Source of the DNA: CAIWHR01 sp963836265
Lineage (GTDB): Bacteria > Pseudomonadota > Gammaproteobacteria > Burkholderiales > Casimicrobiaceae
Reading direction: 5' to 3'
NCBI GenBank assembly: GCA_963836265.1
Contig: CAWIIO010000010.1
Location: forward strand, 124,001-188,000
DNA: 64,000 nucleotides
Both the position numbers and the translations under genes were made by a program. Shown here one piece after another: positions 36,550 to 43,264 of the stretch. Within the stretch, counting starts at the first letter, position 1; every line of letters starts with the position of its first letter. Under the pieces are notes generated by a model. The model saw only the letters and a program-made list of their open reading frames with translations. It was not told where the DNA came from and made no database searches.

Positions 36550-36897
36550 TTACTTCGCCAGCGAGAGGATCCAGTCGACGAGGTTCTTGATCTGGGCCTC
36601 GTCCTTGGTCTTGACGACCGGATGCTCTTCGGTATGACCGTCGAGGAACTTGACCTTGGGCCCCGTCGTCAAGTGCTTGATGAGCTTTGCTTCCGCGTCC
36701 TTGTCGCCCTTGAGCTTGGTCGCGAGCTCGGTCCAGGAAGGCGCTTCCTTGGCCTTGTCGATCGCATGGCACTTGAAGCAGTTGCTTTGACGGGCGAGCG
36801 ACTTTGCTGCTGCCTCATCGACCGCCGCGGCGATCGACGGCAAGCCGAGCGCCGCGGCGGCAAGCCCGAACGCTAGCGCGGAAGGACGGAATCGCAT
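36550..36897 (-). CDS. Monoheme c-type cytochrome without distal Met
   Basis: A 115-residue periplasmic cytochrome. The signal peptide ends near SIAAAVD. The single heme site is QSNCFKCHAID (Cys40, Cys43, His44). The mature protein has no Met at all. Three His residues (His75, His88 in LDGHTEEHP, His92) are candidates for the distal ligand. It is closely related to both halves of the duplicated protein at 37237-37878. It sits in the position of MtoD-type shuttles, 74 bases upstream of the decaheme gene. An FNR-like site lies 139 bases upstream of its start. Confidence 0.88.
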   Translation of the reverse strand: MRFRPSALAFGLAAAALGLPSIAAAVDEAAAKSLARQSNCFKCHAIDKAKEAPSWTELATKLKGDKDAEAKLIKHLTTGPKVKFLDGHTEEHPVVKTKDEAQIKNLVDWILSLAK

Positions 36898-37035
36898 TTT
36901 CTTTCTCCTGGGTGGGATGACGTAGCGATCTCCGGCGAAGGCCGGCCTGGGATCGCAATTGCGGTTGATGGAAATCCACGTGAATCGCCGTGCTGCAGCC
37001 CGGAATCAATCTCCGCCCGTCGCGGGTGCGACGTT

Positions 37036-37049
37036 TTGACGCAGATCAA
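37036..37049. promoter_or_regulatory. FNR/CRP-family-like operator (TTGACGCAGATCAA)
   Basis: The site TTGAC-GCAG-ATCAA fits the FNR/Anr consensus TTGAT-N4-ATCAA at 9 of 10 core positions. It is 139 bases upstream of the monoheme cytochrome start and repeats, with one change, the site at 38828-38841. The shared block is TTTGACGCAG(A/G)TCAACT. Confidence 0.5.
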
Positions 37050-37236
37050 CTGGGAACTCACCGCTCGCAAGAATCCGGATCCGTGTGCTGCCGACACAAC
37101 ACGACCCAATATGCGCGTGATTGCATTTGAGATGAAGTCGCGTTCGCATTGCGCAGCGAGTCGCGACGGTGATTTGCGCGATTGCGACCTGTCGCGCCGG
37201 CCTCCTGGGCGCCCGGGCGCGTGATTCCCGGCCCGG

Positions 37237-37878
37237 CTATTTCAGCGACAGGATCCAGTTCACGAGATTGTTGATCCGGTCGGGATCACGGGTCTTGACG
37301 ATCGGGTGGCTTTCCTCGTGGCCGTCGTCGAACTTCGACTTGCGTCCCGTGGTGACGTGCTTGTAGAGCTTGTCCTCGGCGCCGACGCTACCCAGATACT
37401 TGGCGGCAACGTCCTTCCATGCCGGCCCGACCTTCTTCATGTCGACCGCGTGGCATTCGAAGCAGCGGCTCTGACGGGCGAGCGTTTCGGCGGCCTTGGC
37501 GTCCACGGGCGCGGCGACGGGGAGCGCGAGGATCCAGTCGACGAGATTCTTGATCCGGCTCGGGTCGCTCGTCTTGACGATCGGATGGTCTTCCTCGTGG
37601 CCGTCGTCGAACCTGACCTTGCGGCCGGTCGTCACGTGCTTGTACAGCCTTTGCTCCGCATCGGGCTCGCTGTGGTACTTGGCCGCGACATCCTTCCATG
37701 CCGGCCCGACCTTCTTCTGATACACGCTGTGGCAGCGGAGGCAGCCGCTCTGCCGCGCGAGTTGCTGCGCCGCCAGGACGTCGAGCGCGGCGGCGGCGGG
37801 CGAAAAGCCGACCATTCCGAGGACCGAAGCCAAGGACGCGAGCAGCACCGTCCGCCAATGGTTGACCGATGCGTTCAT
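37237..37878 (-). CDS. Diheme c-type cytochrome with internal duplication
   Basis: A 213-residue periplasmic cytochrome made of two copies of the monoheme domain encoded downstream. Heme sites are SGCLRCHSV (Cys46, Cys49, His50) and SRCFECHAV (Cys139, Cys142, His143). Each half repeats KVGPAWKDVAAKY, LYKHVTTGRK and FDDGHEExHPIVKT. The conserved His residues 81, 94, 98 and 174, 187, 191 correspond; no Met lies where a class I cytochrome would place its ligand. A signal peptide ends near PAAAALD. It likely shuttles electrons between the tetraheme quinol dehydrogenase and the outer-membrane decaheme protein. Confidence 0.88.
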   Translation of the reverse strand: MNASVNHWRTVLLASLASVLGMVGFSPAAAALDVLAAQQLARQSGCLRCHSVYQKKVGPAWKDVAAKYHSEPDAEQRLYKHVTTGRKVRFDDGHEEDHPIVKTSDPSRIKNLVDWILALPVAAPVDAKAAETLARQSRCFECHAVDMKKVGPAWKDVAAKYLGSVGAEDKLYKHVTTGRKSKFDDGHEESHPIVKTRDPDRINNLVNWILSLK

Positions 37879-37923
37879 GTGGCTCTCACTAGCCCCTTGC
37901 CTTGGTTGGCTCGCTCGCCGCTC

Positions 37924-38064
37924 TCACGCAGCCGGCCTCTCGCGCCGCTTCGTGCGCACCCTTTCCAGCATGCGCACGCCTATGACCACTGCGATGACGC
38001 ATGCGGCGAATATTCCCACCATGGCGCCGACCGCCAGCACCATCCACACCGCTGTCGAAATCAC
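37924..38064 (-). CDS. 46-residue single-helix membrane protein
   Basis: A small gene starting at a GTG (38064) with a strong ribosome site (GGAGGGA) six bases upstream and ending at 37924. The product starts MISTAVWMVLAVGAMVGIFA, continues as one membrane helix to about residue 32, and ends with a very basic tail (RTKRRERP). It lies between the tetraheme NapC/CymA-type gene (36 bases away) and the diheme cytochrome gene. By position and size it recalls NapE/TorE or CcoQ-like accessory peptides, but there is no sequence evidence for that. The ribosome site, spacing and clean helix make it a likely real gene. Confidence 0.65.
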   Translation of the reverse strand: MISTAVWMVLAVGAMVGIFAACVIAVVIGVRMLERVRTKRRERPAA

Positions 38065-38100
38065 GCTTTCCCTCCGCTCAAGGTTGTGTCCGAACGACCG

Positions 38101-38703
38101 TCACTCTTCATCCTCGTTGTATTCCTTCGGCAGGAGGTGGGCGATGCCCTTGTGGCAGTCGATGCAGGTCTTGCCCTCCTTCTGGGCCTGCTCCATCTTC
38201 GTGCGCGCCCGCGGGCTCTGCTTGTGCGGATCCATCGCATCCCAGGAGTGGCAATTCCGGCATTCGCGCGAATCCGTCGCTTTCATCGTCGCCCAGACGT
38301 TTTGCGCGAGCTCCATGCGCCTGGCCTCGAACTTCTCGGGTGTGTCGATCGTTCCCGAGACGAACTTGCCGTAGAGCTCTTTGCTCGCCTGAACCTTGCG
38401 CACGAACTTGTGCATCCAGTCCTTCGGCACGTGGCAATCGGGGCAGATCGCGCGCACTCCCGAGCGGTTCTTGTAATGGATCGTCTCCTTGTACTCCTGG
38501 AACACGGTGTCGCGCATCTCGTGGCACGACGTACAGAATCCAAGCTGGTTCGTCGCTTCCATTCCGGTGTTAAATCCGCCCCAGAAGATGAGGCCAGAGA
38601 CCATTCCGGTCGCCACGACGGCCGTGACGGACAGCTTTGACGGGCGCAAGAAGAAGTCGCGCAGCCGCCTCATGCGGGATTGCTTCGCCGCGGGTTCAGT
38701 CAT
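38101..38703 (-). CDS. cymA: Tetraheme NapC/NirT/CymA-type quinol dehydrogenase
   Basis: A 200-residue membrane-anchored cytochrome. After a short basic start there is one helix (KLSVTAVVATGMVSGLIFWG, about residues 22-41), followed by four heme sites: CTSCH, CPDCH, CRNCH and CIDCH. NapC/NirT proteins exchange electrons between the quinone pool and periplasmic cytochromes. The gene heads the leftward electron-transfer cluster, just as cymA accompanies mtoAB in iron oxidisers, where it would pass electrons to quinone. The ATG at 38703 gives the family length. An FNR-like site lies 125 bases upstream. Confidence 0.92.
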   Translation of the reverse strand: MTEPAAKQSRMRRLRDFFLRPSKLSVTAVVATGMVSGLIFWGGFNTGMEATNQLGFCTSCHEMRDTVFQEYKETIHYKNRSGVRAICPDCHVPKDWMHKFVRKVQASKELYGKFVSGTIDTPEKFEARRMELAQNVWATMKATDSRECRNCHSWDAMDPHKQSPRARTKMEQAQKEGKTCIDCHKGIAHLLPKEYNEDEE

Positions 38704-38827
38704 GAATGCATCCGCAAGATGGGTGTGGTGAAATGGAATCAAGCGCGCGAGACGACCGTTTTTCCGGATGTCCCGTCGAGAATCACGATTGGCGGATCGA
38801 CTTTGGGGCAAATCGGCCTGCGTCAAT

Positions 38828-38841
38828 TTGACGCAGGTCAA
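38828..38841. promoter_or_regulatory. FNR/CRP-family-like operator (TTGACGCAGGTCAA)
   Basis: The site TTGAC-GCAG-GTCAA lies 125 bases upstream of the tetraheme gene and matches the site at 37036 in 13 of 14 bases. It overlaps a perfect palindrome at 38817-38837 (arms CCTGCGTCAA and TTGACGCAGG around a single T), so a different dimeric regulator is also possible. Confidence 0.5.
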
Positions 38842-39234
38842 CTCGCATCCGGTGCAACGGATAGCCGTGTTCGTTTAGGCAACAGGCGGCCGCGCATGCG
38901 CGAATGCGAATGACTATCGGTCACACGGCAAGTGCATGATCGACAATCCTTGCGGGACACGGCGCGCACAGGCGAAGCCGCGCCGCCTCTTTTGGCACGC
39001 GCCGTGTAACAGCGGCGATTGCCGCTCACCGTTCCGCGCGCCCGCGTGACCGACGCATAAAGCCACGCGCCGATCGTGAACAACGCGTACTCGATGGCGA
39101 GCGTCGCGGGCAGCGAGTACGCTCGCTGCGCCGACGACACTGCATGTTCAGCGCAACAAGATTCGTCGTGATGTGCGTTGCGGCCAGCTCGACGTGGACG
39201 GCGAGGGCCGTTGGGTCGCCCAAATCACCGCCGT
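38842..39234. other. Intergenic region upstream of the electron-transfer cluster
   Basis: About 390 bases without an intact gene. It includes the degraded membrane-protein fragment described separately and ends at the solo MITE-like terminus at 39235. The part next to 38842 carries the operator for the tetraheme gene. Confidence 0.4.
39018..39122 (-). pseudogene. Fragment of an integral membrane protein gene
   Basis: One frame on the minus strand reads SLPATLAIEYALFTIGAWLY followed by ASVTRARG, which looks like the last membrane helix of a metal-dependent hydrolase-like integral membrane protein family (helix plus basic tail). A second frame just upstream (to about 39223) reads VHVELAATHITTNLVALNMQ, as if the same gene continued after a frameshift. 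No intact start or full-length frame is present. Confidence 0.4.
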
Positions 39235-39268
39235 CGCATGCGCGACGGTAAGCTCGACAGGCTCCTAG
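39235..39268. repeat. Solo terminus of the MITE-like element
   Basis: These 34 bases match the right end of the element at 60449-60725 at 32 of 34 positions (shared core GACAGGCTCCTAG). No partner inverted repeat is found within 300 bases. It lies two bases after the stop of the CoA ligase gene. Confidence 0.65.
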
Positions 39269-39269
39269 A

Positions 39270-40772
39270 CTAGACGCTCTCCGCGAGCTTCAGCCGCTGC
39301 ACCTTGCCCGACGGTCCCTTCGGCAGGTCGGCGACGAAGCGAAACGCTTTCGGCGTCTTGTAGCGACCCAGCCGGGCGAGGCAATGCGCGCGCAACTCGT
39401 CCTCGGTGCACGGGAACGACGGCTTCAGCACGACGCAGGCGAGGATTTCCTGCCCGTAGACCGGGTCCGGAATGCCGACCGCGGCCGCCTCGAGCACGGC
39501 CGGGTGCGCAAGCAGCGCTTCGTCGATCTCGCGCGGTGCGATGTTCTCTCCGCCCTTGATGATCAGCTCCTTCAGCCGGCCGGTGATGAAATAGAAGCCG
39601 TCGGCATCGCGGTAGCCGAGATCGCCGGTCGCGAGCCAGCCGCCCGGGCGCAGCGTCCGCGCGGTCGCCGCCGGGTCCTTGTGGTAGCGCTGCATCACGT
39701 TGTCGCCGCGCAGTTCGATTTCGCCGCGCTCGCCGTCGCCGAGGACGCTCCCGTCGGCCGCGACGACGCGCGCTTCCATGCCGAGCGGCACGCCGGGCGA
39801 TCCGAGCTTGCGCTCGGCAACGGCGAGCGGGTTCGCGAACGCGACCGATGCGCATTCGGTCAGGCCCATCGCCTCCAGGACCGAAATGCCGAACCGAGCC
39901 TCGAAGGCACGATGCTGCTCCGGCGGGAGCGGCGCGGACGCCGAGCGCGCGAAGCGGATGCCCCTGCACGCCTCCGCCTGCGCGGCAGTGCACTCCGAAC
40001 CGTTCAGCAGGTACGCGATGATTGTCGGCACGACGTTGAGCCACGTCGGCCGAAAGCGCTCGACGAGCATCCACCATTGCGACACGCTGAAACGGTGCGG
40101 CATCACGATGCTGCCGCCCGAGACCAGCGGGGAAATCGTGGCGATGCACTGGCCGTTCACGTGGTAGAGCGGCAGCGACGACAGCACGCGATCCGCGCTC
40201 GTGAGTGCATGGACGGCGGCAACGGCGCAACCGGCATGGACCAGGTTCCGGTGCGAGAGCAGCGCCCCTTTCGGCGTGCCGGTCGTGCCGGATGTATACA
40301 TCAGCAAGGCCGGCGATTCCGGTGCCGGGACTGCGTCGGGCGCCGCACCGGCGTCCTTCAAACCAAGGCCATCCGGCGCGGTGGGTCGGACGACGACGCT
40401 TAACCCTGCGTGTGCAGCGACCGCCCGCAGTCGCTCGACGAATTCCGGGGCCGCGAACACGATCCGCGTCTCGGAGTGGAGGAGTGCGTGCTCGATCAGC
40501 GCGTCCTGCGCGATCAGGCTCAGCGGCGAGACGACGTAGCCGCCGTACATCGCGCCCAGAAAGACGCTCGCGGCGGCCACGCCGTTAGGCAGCATGTACG
40601 ACACGACCTCGCCGGGGCGAACGCTTCGCAGTCCGAGCTCCGTCGCGAGCCCGCGCGCGGCGTCGCGCAGCGCGGCGCGGCTGATCGTGATGCCCGGCTC
40701 GGGCGCGAACAGGAACGGCGCCTCCGGCCTGGCGTCGGCGATGCAATCGATTGCTTCGCGGATCGTCTTCAT
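39270..40772 (-). CDS. sauT: AMP-forming acyl-CoA ligase, likely sulfoacetate-CoA ligase
   Basis: A 500-residue ANL-family ligase that activates a carboxylate as an acyl-AMP and then as an acyl-CoA. The ATP-binding motif is LLMYTSGTTGTPKGALLSHR, the A5-A8 region shows ATGDLGYRDADGFYFITGR and LKELIIKGGENIAPREID, and the catalytic Lys is in GPSGKVQRLKLAE. It is 13 bases downstream of an acylating aldehyde dehydrogenase gene in the same operon as xsc, the arrangement of SauT-SauS in sulfoacetate degradation. Substrate specificity is inferred from this context only; other short carboxylates are possible. Confidence 0.8.
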   Translation of the reverse strand: MKTIREAIDCIADARPEAPFLFAPEPGITISRAALRDAARGLATELGLRSVRPGEVVSYMLPNGVAAASVFLGAMYGGYVVSPLSLIAQDALIEHALLHSETRIVFAAPEFVERLRAVAAHAGLSVVVRPTAPDGLGLKDAGAAPDAVPAPESPALLMYTSGTTGTPKGALLSHRNLVHAGCAVAAVHALTSADRVLSSLPLYHVNGQCIATISPLVSGGSIVMPHRFSVSQWWMLVERFRPTWLNVVPTIIAYLLNGSECTAAQAEACRGIRFARSASAPLPPEQHRAFEARFGISVLEAMGLTECASVAFANPLAVAERKLGSPGVPLGMEARVVAADGSVLGDGERGEIELRGDNVMQRYHKDPAATARTLRPGGWLATGDLGYRDADGFYFITGRLKELIIKGGENIAPREIDEALLAHPAVLEAAAVGIPDPVYGQEILACVVLKPSFPCTEDELRAHCLARLGRYKTPKAFRFVADLPKGPSGKVQRLKLAESV

Positions 40773-40785
40773 CCGTCGTCGCGCT

Positions 40786-42210
40786 TCACAAGCCGTGCTT
40801 CCGGCGATACGCGCCGAAGAGCTCCTCGTCGGTCGGCTCGTTCACGCGCGACGGCGGCAGCGGATGGACGACGCGGGTGATGTTGAGAAAGTGCCGATAG
40901 TGGAGGTTGTCGGAAATGCTGTTGCGGCCCCACGTGCCGCAGCCCATGGAGAGGGAAAACGGCAGCGCGTTGTCGAAGCTGCCGCCGGTTGCGAAGCAGT
41001 GCGCCTGGTTCACGATCACGCGGCACACCGGCAACGTCAGGCCGAGCTCGGTCGCGCGATCGGGCAGCCGCGTGTGGAGGCCCACCGAATGCCCCGCGCC
41101 CTGATAGCGCAGCAACCGCTCGGCGAGCGTGGCCGCGGCGGCGAAATCCGCGACCCGGTAGAGCGCGAGCACCGGCGACAGCTTCTCGCCGGAAAACGGA
41201 TGGTCGGCGCCGACGCCGGACTCGGCCACGAGCAGGAACTTCGCGGTTCTCGCTTCCAGTCGCGACAGTCCGGCGCGCGCGGCGATTGCGGCGGCGGGCC
41301 GGGCGACAACCTCCGCGGCGAGCCGGCCCGCGGAAAACATCGCGGCCTCGAGCTGCCGCGCCTCGGCAGGCGTGAGCAGCACGCCGCCTTCGGCGACGAG
41401 CGCGGCAACGACCGCGTCGTAGACCGCCGCCACGGCGATCACGCTGTTCTCCGACGAGCACGACGTCGCATGATCGAAGGTCTTCGAGCGCGCGATCTTG
41501 GCCGCGGCGTCGGTCACGTCGGCCGTCTCGTCGACGATCGCCGCCACGTTGCCGGCGCCGACACCGATCGCCGGCGTACCGCTCGAATACGCGGCGCGGA
41601 CGTTGGTCTGCGAGCCCGTCGCGACGACCAGGTCGGCCTGCCGCATCAGTTCCTGCGTCGCGTCGCGCGTCACCGGCGCGGGCAACGCCAGGACGAGGTC
41701 GCGCGGCGCGCCGACGCGATCGAGCTCGGCGGCCATGAATTCGAGCAGCAGCGCGAGCGTCGAGGCGCCTTTCGGCGATGGCGCGACGACGATCGCGTTG
41801 CGCCCCTTCAAGGCATTGAGGATGTTGTTGGCCGGCGTCGCCGCCGGGTTCGTCGACGGCGTGATCGCGGCGACGACGCCGACCGGACGCGCGATCTCGA
41901 TCAGCCCGCGCTCCCCGTCCTCGCGGACGACGCCGACGGTCGCGGCGTGTTTCAGGTCGCGCAGCAAGCCGATCGTCTTGCGGCGGTTCTTCGCGATCTT
42001 GTCGGCAACGTCGCCGAGGCCGGTGTCGCGGACGGAGAGCTCCGCGAGCGCGCGGTTGCGGGAGGGCTCGACGATCGCCCAGCCGGCCGCGGTCACGGCC
42101 TCGTCGACCTGCGCCTGGGTCCAGCTCTCGAAGACGCGCTGCGCCGCGCGGGCGCGCGCCACGAGCGCGGCAACGGCAGCGTGCGGCGATCCGGCGGATG
42201 GCGCGTTCAA
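40786..42210 (-). CDS. sauS: CoA-acylating aldehyde dehydrogenase, likely sulfoacetaldehyde dehydrogenase
   Basis: A 474-residue member of the acylating aldehyde dehydrogenase family (relatives include EutE, the AdhE N-terminus and SauS). The catalytic Cys is in KTFDHATSCSSENSV, the NAD-binding part has ITPSTNPAATPANNILNALK and ATGSQTNVRAAYSSGTPAIG, and the C-terminus has MGCGTWGRNSISDNLHYRHF. With the CoA ligase downstream it would convert sulfoacetyl-CoA to sulfoacetaldehyde, the substrate of the Xsc encoded 2.5 kb upstream. The overall family call is firm; the sulfonate substrate is inferred from neighbours. Confidence 0.82.
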   Translation of the reverse strand: MNAPSAGSPHAAVAALVARARAAQRVFESWTQAQVDEAVTAAGWAIVEPSRNRALAELSVRDTGLGDVADKIAKNRRKTIGLLRDLKHAATVGVVREDGERGLIEIARPVGVVAAITPSTNPAATPANNILNALKGRNAIVVAPSPKGASTLALLLEFMAAELDRVGAPRDLVLALPAPVTRDATQELMRQADLVVATGSQTNVRAAYSSGTPAIGVGAGNVAAIVDETADVTDAAAKIARSKTFDHATSCSSENSVIAVAAVYDAVVAALVAEGGVLLTPAEARQLEAAMFSAGRLAAEVVARPAAAIAARAGLSRLEARTAKFLLVAESGVGADHPFSGEKLSPVLALYRVADFAAAATLAERLLRYQGAGHSVGLHTRLPDRATELGLTLPVCRVIVNQAHCFATGGSFDNALPFSLSMGCGTWGRNSISDNLHYRHFLNITRVVHPLPPSRVNEPTDEELFGAYRRKHGL

Positions 42211-42345
42211 GTTGGGCGCATCCTCAATCGGGACCGATCTTCGTCTCGATCTCGTCGATCACGTGGACCCCTCGGGTGAGATCGTCCCGCGCCCGCCGCC
42301 AGGACTCGCGGGCGCCGGCGCCATCGCGGGCGCCGTACGGCACGT

Positions 42346-43248
42346 CTATTGCGGCGGAGGAACCTTCTTCCAGCTCGAGTCCGCGTTGAAGGCCGTCATT
42401 GCGCGGGCGAGCGCATCCGACCTCGCGCCGAGGTCCTTTTCGTAAACCGTGCCCGACTGGTCGACAATGAACGTCATCACCCCGGTGTCGCCCCATTTCA
42501 CCGGCCAGGCGACGAGTGCGTAGCCGCCGGTCATCTTCCCGTTGACCACGTAGCTCCTCGCGCCACCCGGCGCGTCCTTGCCCTGAGCGGTCAGGATCCG
42601 GTAGCGATAGCCGTGGTAGCCCTGCCCGGGCTTCGTCTGCGCGACCAGCGATCCAAGCGGGCTTTCCGGCTCGCCGGGTTTCGTCGGCCAGTAGAGGCCG
42701 TCGTGCTTGCCCGGCGTGGAGACGAGCTTCTGGGCGTAATCCCTGACGCCGTTGCGGTCGCGGTCATTGGAAAAGTATTCCCTTTGCGCGTCGGTGTAGG
42801 CGAGCACGACTTCGATCGCGGCGAGCTCGTTCCGGCCGATTCGCCGGGCGCGCAACTCGTCCGGCGTCGCCTTGATGTCGAACAGCCACCCGGCTGCGGT
42901 CTTGACCAGCGGAATCGGCATCGTCCAGCCGTTGGTCCCGACCTCGAGGTAAGCCTTCGCGTCCCCCGAGCGCACGATCTTGTGCGCCTTCGCCCACGCC
43001 TCCAGGAAACGCGTCACGTCGTCGGCGTTGACGTGCGGGATGTACTTCTTGTAGTCGGCGCCGACGACGGCCTTCAGGCCCTCGCCGTCGTGGCGGGCGA
43101 CGTTGTCGACGAACGCGTCGGCCGCCGCGTCCGGCGTCGGAAAAGCCTTTTGCGCCATGGTCGCAGGCGCGAGCGCAAGGGCCCCGGCAGCGAGGACCGC
43201 GGCCGCAAGCCGCAGCCGCAAGCGCGGGGGTGATTGCTGAGGTTTCAT
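42346..43248 (-). CDS. DUF2950 secreted protein
   Basis: A 300-residue exported protein of the DUF2950 family. The signal peptide (RLAAAVLAAGALALAPATMA) follows a basic start at the ATG at 43248. Characteristic segments are PTPDAAADAFVDNVARHDGE near the start, YTDAQREYFSNDRDRNGVRD in the middle and GYHGYRYRILTAQGKDAPGG, which precede a C-terminal TFIVDQSGTVYEKDLG. The function is unknown. It is almost always found beside a DUF3300 gene, as here, 16 bases downstream of it. The open frame upstream of the ATG overlaps that gene and has no support. Confidence 0.85.
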   Translation of the reverse strand: MKPQQSPPRLRLRLAAAVLAAGALALAPATMAQKAFPTPDAAADAFVDNVARHDGEGLKAVVGADYKKYIPHVNADDVTRFLEAWAKAHKIVRSGDAKAYLEVGTNGWTMPIPLVKTAAGWLFDIKATPDELRARRIGRNELAAIEVVLAYTDAQREYFSNDRDRNGVRDYAQKLVSTPGKHDGLYWPTKPGEPESPLGSLVAQTKPGQGYHGYRYRILTAQGKDAPGGARSYVVNGKMTGGYALVAWPVKWGDTGVMTFIVDQSGTVYEKDLGARSDALARAMTAFNADSSWKKVPPPQ

Positions 43249-43264
43249 GTCCGTGCGCTCCCCG

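Noticed and set aside
42224..42496. 90-residue minus-strand frame covering the gap after sauS
   Set aside because: Its second half looked gene-like (HVIDEIETKIG), but its first half lies inside the DUF2950 gene and no ribosome site or family was recognised.
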